This document shows positions 1 through 8,439 of a DNA stretch of 64,000 bases, one piece after another; positions within the stretch are counted from its first letter, which is position 1; the number at the start of each line of letters is the position of its first letter. The notes beneath the pieces are model-generated. The model saw only the letters and a program-made list of their open reading frames with translations. It was not told the origin of the DNA and did no database searches. The translations under genes were made by a program, and so were the position numbers. Source of the DNA: Hyphomicrobiales bacterium. Its GTDB lineage: Bacteria > Pseudomonadota > Alphaproteobacteria > Rhizobiales > Methyloligellaceae. The stretch covers positions 25,337 through 89,336 of the forward strand of contig JANQLP010000077.1 of NCBI GenBank assembly GCA_028280515.1, read 5' to 3'.

Positions 1-459
1 TTCAACGAAGACGGCGAGAGCGATCGGCGCGGGGTTGAAGTTTCGGCCGAGTTCCGTTTCAACAACGGACTTACAGTAGGCGCAGACTACACCTATCTCG
101 ACGCCACCGATCCTGACGGTCAAACTGAAGTCCGGCGCCCCAAACACGAAGTCGGCGTGCGGGTGTTCTATGAGCTGCCAAACGACAAGACACTGCTCGG
201 GGCCAATATGCGCGCGGTTGCTGACAACGTCGATTCCGATTTTACGGCGGCGTCCGTCGGTCCGTTCGGCAGGCGGCCCGCTCGGCGGTCGAAGCTCCAA
301 GACTACGCATTGGTGGATGTGACAGCGCAGCATGAGATCATCGATGGGCTTGCGTTGACAGGACGGATCGAGAATCTCTTCGATACGTCGTATTCCGAAG
401 TCCGTGGCTACGCGGGCCAGGGACGCGTGTTCTTTGCCGGGCTGAAAGGCAAATTTTAG
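1..459 (+). CDS. TonB-dependent outer-membrane receptor, C-terminal part (BtuB-like)
   Basis: The reading frame is open from the first base and ends at 459, giving the last 152 residues of a protein that starts outside the window. The visible part alternates amphipathic beta strands with short turns. It contains the receptor-type stretch around 'RIENLFDTSY' and ends in an aromatic C-terminal residue (KF), as outer-membrane beta barrels do. Family knowledge: such barrels import iron chelates or corrinoids across the outer membrane using TonB energy. The next genes encode a periplasmic binding protein, FecCD-type permease, ATPase and CbiZ, so cobalamin/cobinamide is the likely cargo. Any cobalamin riboswitch would lie upstream, out of view. 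The stop codon is 3 bases before the next ATG, which suggests one operon. Confidence 0.88.
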   Translation, partial: FNEDGESDRRGVEVSAEFRFNNGLTVGADYTYLDATDPDGQTEVRRPKHEVGVRVFYELPNDKTLLGANMRAVADNVDSDFTAASVGPFGRRPARRSKLQDYALVDVTAQHEIIDGLALTGRIENLFDTSYSEVRGYAGQGRVFFAGLKGKF

Positions 460-462
460 GAA

Positions 463-1311
463 ATGCGGTTGTTGCTTTGCCTTGTTGCCGGATTCGTCGC
501 GGTGCTGACCCAGGTTGGGACCGGCAACGCGGCGCCGGCGCGCGTGGTTTCCATGAACCTCTGTACCGACCAGCTCGCGATGTTGCTGGCGGCGGAAGGG
601 CAGCTTGTCTCCGTATCCTATCTTGCGCGAAACGAACGCTCTTCGGCGATGGCCCGGGAGGCAAGGGCCTACCCGGTCAATCACGGACTGGCCGAGGAGA
701 TATTCCTTCTCAGACCGGACCTCGTAATTGCCGGACAGTTTACCTCTCAGGCCACGGTTGCGATGCTGAAGCGACTGGGTATACCCGTCGCGATCATGTC
801 ACCGGCCTACTCGCTGGACGATGTACGGGAGCGGGTAACGGAGCTGGGCCGGCATCTGGGGCAAGAGAGGACGGCAGCAGAGCTCGTCGCGGCGTTCGAT
901 GCGGAACTTGCAGCGCTGCGGGGGCCTTCAGCGAAACGGCCTCCCAGACGTCCCCGCGCCGCTGTCTACGCTGCGAACGGTTATATGTCGGGGCCCGAAA
1001 GCCTGTCCGGTGCAATCCTCGACGCCGCTGGTTTCGATAATGTGGCGAGGGAAGTGGGCGTGCCTGTTGGCGGACTGCTTCCGCTCGAACAGCTCGTGCT
1101 CCTGAACCCCGACGTGATCGTCCTGCCGACACCATGGCCTGGCGCATCGCGGTCGGAGGAAGTGCTTGGTCATCCGGCGCTGCTGGCCTTGCGAGACCGG
1201 ACAGCGACAGCCCCGCTTACTGATCGCGACTGGATTTGCGGAACGCCGAAGGTGCTCAACGCTATCGCCGAGCTGGTGAATGTGCGCAAGAAGATATCCG
1301 AGGCGCCGTGA
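463..1311 (+). CDS. Periplasmic corrinoid-binding protein of an ABC transporter (BtuF-like)
   Basis: 282 residues starting with a typical signal peptide (basic MR, hydrophobic core to about residue 20, cleavage near GNAAP). The body is the class III periplasmic-binding fold: 'RVVSMNLCTDQLA' near the mature N-terminus and 'LRPDLVIA' and 'LNPDVIVLPTPW' strands typical of BtuF/FecB proteins. It would bind the corrinoid released by the outer-membrane receptor and deliver it to the permease. The ATG follows the receptor stop by three bases, with AGGA just before it. The stop overlaps the GTG of the permease (GTGA), so the genes are translationally coupled. A siderophore-binding role cannot be excluded from sequence alone, but the neighbouring cbiZ argues for cobinamide/cobalamin. 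Confidence 0.85.
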   Translation: MRLLLCLVAGFVAVLTQVGTGNAAPARVVSMNLCTDQLAMLLAAEGQLVSVSYLARNERSSAMAREARAYPVNHGLAEEIFLLRPDLVIAGQFTSQATVAMLKRLGIPVAIMSPAYSLDDVRERVTELGRHLGQERTAAELVAAFDAELAALRGPSAKRPPRRPRAAVYAANGYMSGPESLSGAILDAAGFDNVAREVGVPVGGLLPLEQLVLLNPDVIVLPTPWPGASRSEEVLGHPALLALRDRTATAPLTDRDWICGTPKVLNAIAELVNVRKKISEAP

Positions 1312-2300
1312 CCCGCTATCTCTGGCTTATGATCGGGCTCTCGATTTTGGTTGCGCTGCTCTTTGTCGCTTCGCTCCTGGTCGGCCCGGCAAAGATCCCG
1401 CCGCTTATCAGCCTGTCGGCGCTGATCGGGGGCGATGCAGGCCCGCTGACGCTGGTCATGCGGGAAATCCGTCTGCCGCGGGCGCTGCTCGGGATCATGG
1501 TCGGCGCCAGCCTCGGCTTATGCGGCGCCGCCATGCAGGGCTATCTGCGCAACCCGCTCGCCGAGCCCGGCCTGATCGGCGTGAGCGGGTCCGCCGCACT
1601 GGGTGCGGTGATCGCAATTCAGACCGGCCTCACGGCAGCATTCGCACTCGCTTTGCCGCTGGCGGCGCTCGCCGGCGCAGCTACATCGGTTGCATTGCTC
1701 TTCGTACTCGCGGGGCCGCGCGGTGGCTCGCTGACGCTTATCCTCGCCGGCATCGCAATCTCGGCACTCGCTGGCGCATTCACGGCGCTGGTTCTGAACC
1801 TCTCACCCAATCCCTTCGCGACGACCGAGATTGTGTTCTGGATGATGGGCTCGTTGGCCGACCGCTCCTTCTTGCATGTGGCGCTCGCGCTGCCCTTCAT
1901 TGTTCTGGGCATGGCCCTGCTGCTACCGCTTGCGCGCGGGCTCGATACGCTCACGCTTGGTGAGGATGCAGCGGCGGCGCTCGGCACGCACTTGTTGCGC
2001 TTGCGGCTGATGTTGATCAGCGGCGTGGCGGCGATGGTGGGAGCAGCCACTGCGGTGGCGGGTACGGTCGGCTTTGTCGGACTGGTGGTGCCGCATTTGT
2101 TGCGTCGGGCTGTCGGCGCCCAACCGGGCAAACTCCTGGCCGCCTCCGCGCTCGGCGGTGCGGCCATGGTGCTCGCCGCGGACATCGCGGTGCGCCTGAT
2201 CCTTCCGGGGCGTGATCTGAAGCTCGGCGTTCTTACCGCGATCGTCGGTGCACCGTTGTTTCTGCATCTCGTTTACCGGACACGAAGGGATCAGGGATGA
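1308..2300 (+). CDS. FecCD-family ABC transporter permease (BtuC-like)
   Basis: 330 residues, about ten hydrophobic segments. It carries the FecCD/BtuC signatures 'VGASLGLCGAAMQGYLRNPLAEPGLIGVSGSAALG' (residues about 63-97, shown here in pieces: GASLGLCGAAMQG, NPLAEPGLIGVS) and the late 'VGFVGLVVPHLLR' motif that contacts the ATPase. I chose the GTG at 1308 because it overlaps the upstream stop (GTGA), has GAGG five bases before it, and begins directly at the first membrane segment (MTRYLWLMIGL). The stop overlaps the next ATG (ATGA). It forms the inner-membrane channel of the corrinoid importer. Confidence 0.88.
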   Translation: MTRYLWLMIGLSILVALLFVASLLVGPAKIPPLISLSALIGGDAGPLTLVMREIRLPRALLGIMVGASLGLCGAAMQGYLRNPLAEPGLIGVSGSAALGAVIAIQTGLTAAFALALPLAALAGAATSVALLFVLAGPRGGSLTLILAGIAISALAGAFTALVLNLSPNPFATTEIVFWMMGSLADRSFLHVALALPFIVLGMALLLPLARGLDTLTLGEDAAAALGTHLLRLRLMLISGVAAMVGAATAVAGTVGFVGLVVPHLLRRAVGAQPGKLLAASALGGAAMVLAADIAVRLILPGRDLKLGVLTAIVGAPLFLHLVYRTRRDQG

Positions 2301-3064
2301 CGCTCCTCGCGCTTGAAGGTCTGACAGTGCTTCGCGGAGAGATCCCCGTCGTGGACACCGTCTCGCTCAGCATCGTGCCGGGCGAGGTCATGGGCCTCAT
2401 CGGGCCGAACGGTGCAGGGAAGACGACATTGATGCGTGGTGCGCTTGGCCTGTTGCCGCATCGCGGGCGCTCTACGCTTTCAGCGCTCACGTCAGGACAA
2501 AGGGCCCGCATCGCCGCATGGCTTCCACAGGCGCGCGAAATCGCCTGGCCGGTCTCCGTCGAAACCTTGGTGACGCTCGGACGCGTACCCTACGGGGCAG
2601 GACGCATGGCGCTATCGCCGCAGGACGTGCGTGCCGTTTCCGCAGCCCTTGATCAGATGGACCTGGGGAGCTTCCGGCAGCGCATTGCGACACGCTTGTC
2701 AGGCGGGGAGCAGGCCCGTGTTCTGCTCGCCCGTGCGCTTGCACAGGAAACGCCGCTGCTGCTGGCCGATGAACCCATAGCCGGCCTTGACCCCGCGCAT
2801 CAGATCACGACCATGGAGGTGTTCAAAGGGCTCGCCTGCGATGGGCGTAGTGTGGTCGTATCACTTCACGATCTGGGACTTGCGGCGCGGTTTTGCACGA
2901 GACTGGTGCTGATGGACAAGGGCAAGCTGGTAGCCGATGGCCTGCCGGGTGACGTACTCTCGCCCGATCGTCTCGCCGGTGTCTTCGGCATCACTGCCTG
3001 GCAGGCGGAGACGCCCGAGGGGCTCGTCATCCAACCCACTTCGCTTTCCGGTTCTGCGCCATGA
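2297..3064 (+). CDS. ABC transporter ATP-binding protein (BtuD-like)
   Basis: 255 residues, a single ABC domain. The Walker A is GPNGAGKTT at residues 36-44, the signature LSGGE at 134-138, the Walker B LLLADEP at 154-160 and the switch His in 'VVSLHDLGLAARFC'. It powers the FecCD-type permease encoded immediately upstream. The start codon overlaps the permease stop and its own stop overlaps the start of cbiZ, so four genes form a tight ATGA/GTGA-coupled unit. The short length and vitamin B12/iron-chelate subfamily features fit BtuD/FhuC proteins. Confidence 0.88.
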   Translation: MTLLALEGLTVLRGEIPVVDTVSLSIVPGEVMGLIGPNGAGKTTLMRGALGLLPHRGRSTLSALTSGQRARIAAWLPQAREIAWPVSVETLVTLGRVPYGAGRMALSPQDVRAVSAALDQMDLGSFRQRIATRLSGGEQARVLLARALAQETPLLLADEPIAGLDPAHQITTMEVFKGLACDGRSVVVSLHDLGLAARFCTRLVLMDKGKLVADGLPGDVLSPDRLAGVFGITAWQAETPEGLVIQPTSLSGSAP

Positions 3065-3783
3065 ACGTGACCCATACCGCGCCATGGCTGATCGCGGATT
3101 TGTATGAACCGCATCGCGTACTGAGCTGGGCCTTGAACCGGCCTGGGTTTTCGATTGCGCGCCGGGTCGTGTTCCGTGAGGTACGCAATCTTGATCTCCC
3201 GGAGAATGTTGACGCCGCGCGTTGGCTCGATGATGCGCTCGCCACGGCGGGTCTGTCAGATGCGCCGGCCTTGCTGACATCGCGCGCCGTTCAATCCTAT
3301 CAACTCACCGAGGCGCGTGCGGGTGAAGTCACGGCCCACTGTCTGGCAACGGTGGGGTTCTCGAATGCGGAGCGCGTCGGCCATCGGCACGTTTTGCGAC
3401 ACCTGCCTGAACCGGCACGATTTGGCACGATCAACATCGCTGTGCGTCTGTCCGCAACACTCACGGAGGCGGCACACATTGAGGCCCTGACGATCGCCGC
3501 CGAGGCCAGAACGGCCGCAGTCATGGACTCACGCGTGGTGCTGCCCCGGGGTCTGGCGACGGGAACCGGCACAGATTGTATCGCATTGGCGTGTCCGACA
3601 TCGGTGCATCAGCCGCACGCCAGGTTCGCCGGTCTGCACACGGATGTGGGTGAGGCGCTCGGCCGTTCTGTCTACGACGCTGTATCAAAGGGGACGGCAG
3701 ACTGGCTCGCCACGCGGCCGGATCTCGAACCACACCATGATCGTAAGACTGAACCACCCAAGCGAACTCAACACGATTCTTAG
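3061..3783 (+). CDS. cbiZ: Adenosylcobinamide amidohydrolase CbiZ
   Basis: 240 residues with the CbiZ family blocks 'VGFSNAERVG' (98-107), 'GTINIAVRLS' (122-131), 'EARTAAV' (148-154) and 'ATGTGTDC' (166-173). CbiZ cleaves the aminopropanol arm of adenosylcobinamide or pseudocobalamin to give adenosylcobyric acid, the archaeal-type salvage route, which some alphaproteobacteria such as Rhodobacter also use to remodel corrinoids. It overlaps the ATPase stop (ATGA) and closes the transporter operon, so imported incomplete corrinoids are probably remodelled at once. The last 20 or so residues are charged and look like an extension beyond the conserved domain. Confidence 0.9.
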   Translation: MNVTHTAPWLIADLYEPHRVLSWALNRPGFSIARRVVFREVRNLDLPENVDAARWLDDALATAGLSDAPALLTSRAVQSYQLTEARAGEVTAHCLATVGFSNAERVGHRHVLRHLPEPARFGTINIAVRLSATLTEAAHIEALTIAAEARTAAVMDSRVVLPRGLATGTGTDCIALACPTSVHQPHARFAGLHTDVGEALGRSVYDAVSKGTADWLATRPDLEPHHDRKTEPPKRTQHDS

Positions 3784-3816
3784 CTGGCCGAATTTCGAAA
3801 ATAAGGTTTAGATCCT

Positions 3817-4707
3817 ATGGAGAACGACACAACGGCAAGAGCGGTCCTGTCACCTTGTGTTGGCGTTTGCGCCCTTGATGAACAGACCGGATGGTGCCTG
3901 GGTTGCGGGCGCAGCGGCGACGAGATCGCCGCATGGCAAACCATGAGTCCTGATGAACAGAACGCGAGTTGGGAAGAGCTGGAAGACCGTCTTGAGCAGC
4001 TCTCCGTGCGCGTGCGTCTGCTGCCATGGTTGGAGGGCGACATCGCCGATTGGGTGTCGAACACGCTCAGGAATGAACACGGCACGTGGGTTACGGGCGT
4101 TCCCGGCGCAGTGGCCGAGTTTCCGTGCGGGCCTTCATATGTCGACGAAAGCGAGCGAAGTTCGAGCGTCATCACTGGTCGTGCGAAAAAGGCATCCTTC
4201 CAGCTTAAACTTCACGAAAAGCTGCGTGCGTTTTCCTTTGGAGACGGTCAGCCCATCGTGCTGGGTATGCCCAAGGTGAGATCGACACTTTCCGTTGCCG
4301 AAACCGTTACATCACTTGGCGCAGACGACGCCGCCATTGACGGTCGATTCAGCAGCGAGTTTCTCTTCGACTTCGGCTTGGGCCGGTCGAGCAGCCGGTT
4401 CTGCATCCGCACGAGTGAACCGGAGTTGCTCTCCGCACTTGAGGAGCAATGCGGTGAGGCCTGGCCAAGCGTCATGAGCACAATCGGGCCCCTCCTTCTT
4501 GCCTACGGCCCGCACCGCGTTGTTGAAAGCGCTTTGGTGCGCATCGAGGTCTACGCACCGATTCCCGCTCCGGGAACGACGACGCCGCCGGGCGCGCATA
4601 CACATTTCCTGCCGTCGTTCCTGAAGTCGGGCGAAGAGACACCTGCCGGCCTGACCTTGCCGGATTTCGCTTTGCCGGTTGCGATCTATTACCCGAAAAC
4701 CGGCTGA
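3817..4707 (+). CDS. DUF1289-type Cys protein with a large C-terminal domain of unknown function
   Basis: 296 residues. The N-terminus is a DUF1289 module: 'SPCVGVCALDEQTGWCLGCGR' spans residues 12-32 (four cysteines at 14, 18, 27 and 30), followed by 'EIAAW' and the acidic helix usual for this family. Most DUF1289 proteins stop after about 60-90 residues. This one continues for roughly 210 more, ending in a region rich in Pro and Gly ('TTPPGAHTHFLP', 'LPDFALPVAIYYP'). I do not recognise the C-terminal domain. It follows cbiZ by 33 bases on the same strand, so a role in corrinoid or metal handling is possible but only inferred. Confidence 0.75.
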   Translation: MENDTTARAVLSPCVGVCALDEQTGWCLGCGRSGDEIAAWQTMSPDEQNASWEELEDRLEQLSVRVRLLPWLEGDIADWVSNTLRNEHGTWVTGVPGAVAEFPCGPSYVDESERSSSVITGRAKKASFQLKLHEKLRAFSFGDGQPIVLGMPKVRSTLSVAETVTSLGADDAAIDGRFSSEFLFDFGLGRSSSRFCIRTSEPELLSALEEQCGEAWPSVMSTIGPLLLAYGPHRVVESALVRIEVYAPIPAPGTTTPPGAHTHFLPSFLKSGEETPAGLTLPDFALPVAIYYPKTG

Positions 4708-4736
4708 TATCGCTGTCGCCGGTAGCGCGAGCGATA
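4708..4736 (+). terminator. Possible hairpin after the corrinoid operon
   Basis: Arms TATCGCT (4708-4714) and AGCGATA (4730-4736) are exact inverted repeats around a 15-base loop, directly after the last gene of the cobalamin unit. There is no T-run, so this could be a 3'-end stabilising hairpin rather than an intrinsic terminator. Confidence 0.3.
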
Positions 4737-4973
4737 CATCAAAGGCGCTCGATTTTTCCGTTGCATGTCCAGCGCCGGGATCTCAACGTCGCTCGACGGT
4801 CGTTTGGTGCAGGTCGCCGTTTTCGAGTGCACAGGCCGAAATCCATCACATTGCGATCCGTAGGCGTCGCGCCACACCCGGCCTGGAGCCGGATAACCGG
4901 CGTGCAGGAAACTTGTATTCCATCCCGGCGCCGGTTCTCATATCGTTGAGCATTAGGCAAAGGAAGCATATTG

Positions 4974-5930
4974 ATGCATCACCGATTTCCATTCCTGAAT
5001 GCGCTTCGTTCTTTCGAAGCCGCGTGTAGCGAGGGTTCCCTTACCGGCGCCGCCACGGCCTTATCCGTTACGCCCGGCGCCGTGAGCAGGCAGGTGCGGA
5101 AACTGGAAGATGAACTGGGATGTCCGTTGTTGGTGCGTCAGGCCCGCGGCGTCGAACCGACGGCCAAGGGCCATGTCTTGCACAGGGCGATCGGTGAAGC
5201 CTTCGATCGCATCGACGCGACCTTGGCCGAAATCCGCGATGACTCCTCTATGGCTGTCCTTTCGGTGTTTTCATACATAACGGTCGCCGTCGAGTGGTTG
5301 GTGCCGCGCATCGGCTCCTTCCATCGCGCGCATCCGCATACCGATCTGCAACTCTACCCCGTGCGTGAGCCTGCGGGCTTGTTCGATGGCACGATGGATG
5401 CCGGAGTTTGGTACGGTCCGGGTGATTGGCCGGACGTAAATGCCGTAGAACTGGTCTTTCCTGAATATCTGCCCGTCTGCAGTCCCAGGCTCATCGAAGA
5501 GGGCCCACCGCTCCTTTGCCCGGACGATCTCAAGAACCATCAGCTGCTCGCTTCATCGTTTCAGTTGCCCTTCTGGCAGGCATGGCTGAAAGCTGCCGGC
5601 GTCACAAACCTGGATTTGAGCGCGGCGAGAGCATTCGATTCCTCCGCCCAGGTCTATCATGCGGCGCGCGACGGCCAGGGCATCGCCCTCGGCCAGCGGG
5701 CATTCGTCTGCAACGATGTTGCGGCCGGCACCCTCGTCGTTCCCTTCGACGTCGCCGTTCGGGACAATCAGGCTTACTGCCTGATTTCCCTGAAGGAACG
5801 CAGAAAGGATCCGCGCATAAAGGCCTTTCAGCGCTGGATCGAAACACAGCTTGAAGAGGCCGAACGTGTTGCGCGTTCCGCGATGCCCTCGGGCATGACA
5901 GTTGTGCCAATGGATCGGTTCGACATTTGA
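4974..5930 (+). CDS. LysR-family transcriptional regulator (GcvA-like)
   Basis: 318 residues. The N-terminal winged helix-turn-helix is clear ('ALRSFEAACSEGSLTGAATALSVTPGAVSRQVRKLEDELG' region, about residues 9-48), followed by the 'LLVRQARGVEPTAKG' wing and a GcvA-type effector domain with 'DAGVWYGPGDWPDV' and 'CSPRLI' motifs. A TTG lies three bases upstream of the chosen ATG. I prefer the ATG because AAGGAAG (4960-4966) is 7 bases before it. The regulated genes are not shown by sequence; the neighbouring second LysR gene and the divergent clusters are candidates. Confidence 0.9.
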   Translation: MHHRFPFLNALRSFEAACSEGSLTGAATALSVTPGAVSRQVRKLEDELGCPLLVRQARGVEPTAKGHVLHRAIGEAFDRIDATLAEIRDDSSMAVLSVFSYITVAVEWLVPRIGSFHRAHPHTDLQLYPVREPAGLFDGTMDAGVWYGPGDWPDVNAVELVFPEYLPVCSPRLIEEGPPLLCPDDLKNHQLLASSFQLPFWQAWLKAAGVTNLDLSAARAFDSSAQVYHAARDGQGIALGQRAFVCNDVAAGTLVVPFDVAVRDNQAYCLISLKERRKDPRIKAFQRWIETQLEEAERVARSAMPSGMTVVPMDRFDI

Positions 5931-5936
5931 GTTTTA

Positions 5937-5961
5937 TTCAAGTGTTTTTGACTTAATTGAA
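5937..5961. promoter_or_regulatory. Imperfect dyad between the two LysR genes
   Basis: TTCAA (5937-5941) and TTGAA (5957-5961) flank a T-rich spacer with a second AAGT/ACTT pairing inside. It lies in the AT-rich 166-base gap between the two LysR genes and could be a LysR binding site or the promoter region of the second gene. Evidence is weak. Confidence 0.25.
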
Positions 5962-6096
5962 ATTGTTCGCCGCTGTGAACTCTGCGAAGAAAAAGGTTGT
6001 CTGAAATGACAGTTGATTGAGTCCACATGACCAGGGGATTGGCGAGCGATACCGGCGGCGCTGATCCGGACGTCGTGTTGGTCGACAACAAGAGTA

Positions 6097-6999
6097 ATGT
6101 CCAAGCGATCAGATATCCCGCCGCTGAACCCGCTACACGTATTTGAGGTTGCAAGCCGGCTCATGAGCTTCACGAAAGCGGCCGCGGAGCTAAATGTCAC
6201 GCAGTCGGCGGTCAGTCGGCAGATTTCGACACTTGAAGGCGCGATTAACGTAAAGCTCTTTAACCGGGGTCGCGACGGGATTTCGCTTACCGAAAGTGGC
6301 GAGGCCTATCGCAGCGAGATCGGACCGGCATTCGCGCGGATACTGTCGGCAACAAACGAGATCCGGGACTGCCGGCAATCGGCCCCCTTGCGGCTTCGTG
6401 TCTACAGCACATTCGCGGCGCGTTGGCTCATTCCGCGATTGCCGGCGTTCACCGCGCGGCATCCCGGCATTGAGTTTCGCATGAACACGGGCGTACAGCC
6501 GGTTGATTTCAGCCGCGACTCCGCAGATATGGCAATTCAGTTCGGCGACGGCAATTGGACGGACATATCCTGTAAGAAGATCATGGATGACGAGATTCAA
6601 CCCGTTTGCAGCCCGCGACTGTACGACAGCCTGGGTGGAATCGATGATCCGGATGATCTGACCAAGGTGCAGCTTGTATCGGCTCGGTTACGTTCGCGTG
6701 ACTGGAAAGACTGGCTCACAAGTCGCGGGCAGCCTGATCTCGATGCGCGCTACATGGAGTTCCCGAGTTCCCAGCTGGCATACAGAGCGGCGGTAGCGGG
6801 TCTGGGGGTTGCCATGGGGCAGACACACCTCATCGAGGACGATGTTCAGGAAGGCCGCTTGATCCGGCTCTTCGACAAGCCGATGAGACGAGAGTTGGGC
6901 TATTACGCCATGTGGCCCAAAGAACTGTCGCTGAGCCAGAACTTGCGGACGTTCCTCAATTGGATCTGTGCGGAAACGCGGGATCTGGTGAAGGATTGA
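6097..6999 (+). CDS. LysR-family transcriptional regulator (GcvA-like), second copy
   Basis: 300 residues with the same architecture as the preceding regulator: HTH 'VFEVASRLMSFTKAAAELNVTQSAVSRQISTLE' in the first 50 residues, 'LFNRGRDGISLTESG' wing, then a GcvA-like sensing domain ('DMAIQFGDGNWTDI', 'CSPRLYD', 'GVAMGQTHLIEDD'). The two proteins are clearly paralogous in the C-terminal domain but not near-identical. The MmgE/PrpD gene is convergent with it and ends 33 bases away. A LysR-like dyad at 8673-8693, upstream of the transporter cluster, is a plausible target of either regulator. Confidence 0.9.
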   Translation: MSKRSDIPPLNPLHVFEVASRLMSFTKAAAELNVTQSAVSRQISTLEGAINVKLFNRGRDGISLTESGEAYRSEIGPAFARILSATNEIRDCRQSAPLRLRVYSTFAARWLIPRLPAFTARHPGIEFRMNTGVQPVDFSRDSADMAIQFGDGNWTDISCKKIMDDEIQPVCSPRLYDSLGGIDDPDDLTKVQLVSARLRSRDWKDWLTSRGQPDLDARYMEFPSSQLAYRAAVAGLGVAMGQTHLIEDDVQEGRLIRLFDKPMRRELGYYAMWPKELSLSQNLRTFLNWICAETRDLVKD

Positions 7000-7032
7000 C
7001 CTGCAATCGATCGCAAGGCGAAACAGTCGCAA

Positions 7033-8439
7033 TCATGCATGAACCTTCACACTCTTTGTGAAGCCGAGATCGACAACCGTCTCCAGCGACCAAAGCGCCT
7101 GCAGTAACGCCTCCGCGTCCCCGTTTGTCATAGTGGCTGAAGCCAACTCCATGAATTTGTCGCTCAATTGGGCGTCGCTCAGTGGGAGCTCCGGATCACC
7201 CACCCTATGGGGCTGGAAGTGTTGGAGCGTTGTTCCGTCTTCAAGCTGAATCGTCACTCGGGCTGCCCGTTGTTCGGGGAACAGTGCGTCGATCTCCGAG
7301 TCCAGTTCGACTTCAATTAGCGGCATTAATCCGAGAACAACCGGATCACTCATCCGTTCCGGGCTCGTCGCATCGAGCCGGATACTCTTGTGGACGATCC
7401 CGCTGGCGATGATGAAGGGCAGGCAAAAGCGCGCTGCCGACGGCGAGTCGATACACTGATTTCCCGTCACGTTATAGGTCGCCGAATATCCGCCTATCGT
7501 AATTCCCGCAATATCCGCCGCTGTGAAGCCGTGTTTTTTCTGCAGGTGAAGAACGCCATCGAGTGCAGCAAAAATATGCCCGCAGCAGCCGTGATTCTTG
7601 ATGGTGATACGTGTGATGTTGTAGCTCTGCCGTTCGTCCAGAGCGGCCTCCCAGTCGACATCCGCACTCATTGCCTGGCCGAGCCCGCATTCACCCTCAA
7701 ACATGTCGCCGGGAGCGGTGACACCGCCTTGGGCGCTGGCGACGGCGACATGACCTGCATCGGCGGCATGGCCGGCGTGCAGCGGTTTGATCCTGGCATC
7801 TCCGCGGAAGGCCTGCTGCAATCCTGCGGCCATGGTCGCGGCGGTCGACAGGGCATTGGACATCGTCTTTGCGTCGAGATCGTACAGGAGGCCAACGGCA
7901 GCCGTGGCGCCGAACGTGCCGACAGTGCCGGTGTTGTGCCAATACTTGTAGTGTGAGCGGCCCATCGCTTTGCCGATACGGGTGGAGACCTCGTAACCGG
8001 CAATCACGCTGATGATCAGGTCTTGGCCTGTCCTGTTGAGCGCCTGCGCGGCTGCGAGAGCGGCTGCAATGGTCGGGCTTCCCGGATGATAAATCGCCGG
8101 AGCGAAGATATCGTCGAACTCTGTTGCGTGTGATGCTGTCCCGTTGATCAGCGCGGCCAACCGGGCTGGTGCGCGTTTGCCGGTCAGCGTCATTGCATTG
8201 CCGAAGCCAAGACCGTCAGCAAGTCCGCTCTCCAGGGCCCTTGCCTCGGGGCCCAGCGCGCCTGGCAGAGCTGCAGAATACCAGTCGACGATACATCGTT
8301 TGGCGGCGTGGATAACGTCCTTCGGCTGACTGCAATACTGCTGGGATATCGCGAGTTCCGCAAACCGATGAGCGAGCGACGCAGTGCTGGTCTGCGACAC
8401 TGCCGGTACAATTCCGGCGTGTTCATTTGCAGTATCCAT
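7033..8439 (-). CDS. MmgE/PrpD-family protein
   Basis: 468 residues. MmgE/PrpD features are the early 'PKDVIHAAKRCIVDWYSAALPGALGPEARAL' region, 'TLTGKRAPARLAALINGTASHATEFDD' (family-typical NGxxxHxxDxDD-like block), 'HPGSPTIAAALA' and 'HAGHAADAGHVAVA'. Characterised members are 2-methylcitrate dehydratase, cis-aconitate decarboxylase and iminodisuccinate epimerase, and many paralogues have unknown substrates. I chose the ATG at 8439 (MDTANEHAG) because AAAGGTG precedes it at good spacing; an in-frame ATG lies 37 codons upstream. It diverges from the peptide-type transporter operon, so it may serve the same pathway. Confidence 0.85.
   Translation of the reverse strand: MDTANEHAGIVPAVSQTSTASLAHRFAELAISQQYCSQPKDVIHAAKRCIVDWYSAALPGALGPEARALESGLADGLGFGNAMTLTGKRAPARLAALINGTASHATEFDDIFAPAIYHPGSPTIAAALAAAQALNRTGQDLIISVIAGYEVSTRIGKAMGRSHYKYWHNTGTVGTFGATAAVGLLYDLDAKTMSNALSTAATMAAGLQQAFRGDARIKPLHAGHAADAGHVAVASAQGGVTAPGDMFEGECGLGQAMSADVDWEAALDERQSYNITRITIKNHGCCGHIFAALDGVLHLQKKHGFTAADIAGITIGGYSATYNVTGNQCIDSPSAARFCLPFIIASGIVHKSIRLDATSPERMSDPVVLGLMPLIEVELDSEIDALFPEQRAARVTIQLEDGTTLQHFQPHRVGDPELPLSDAQLSDKFMELASATMTNGDAEALLQALWSLETVVDLGFTKSVKVHA

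Noticed and set aside
774..785. A second GGTATACCC inside the btuF-like gene
   Set aside because: It lies inside coding sequence, lacks the flanking bases shared by the two GntR-type sites, and is probably chance.
1619..2185. A 188-codon minus-strand frame
   Set aside because: Ala/Ser-rich, antisense to the BtuC-like permease; no motif.
4708..4973. Small frames on both strands after the DUF1289 gene
   Set aside because: No ribosome site, no motif and Arg/Ser-rich composition; treated as non-coding.
7390..7956. A 188-codon plus-strand frame
   Set aside because: Antisense to the MmgE/PrpD gene and without recognisable domains.
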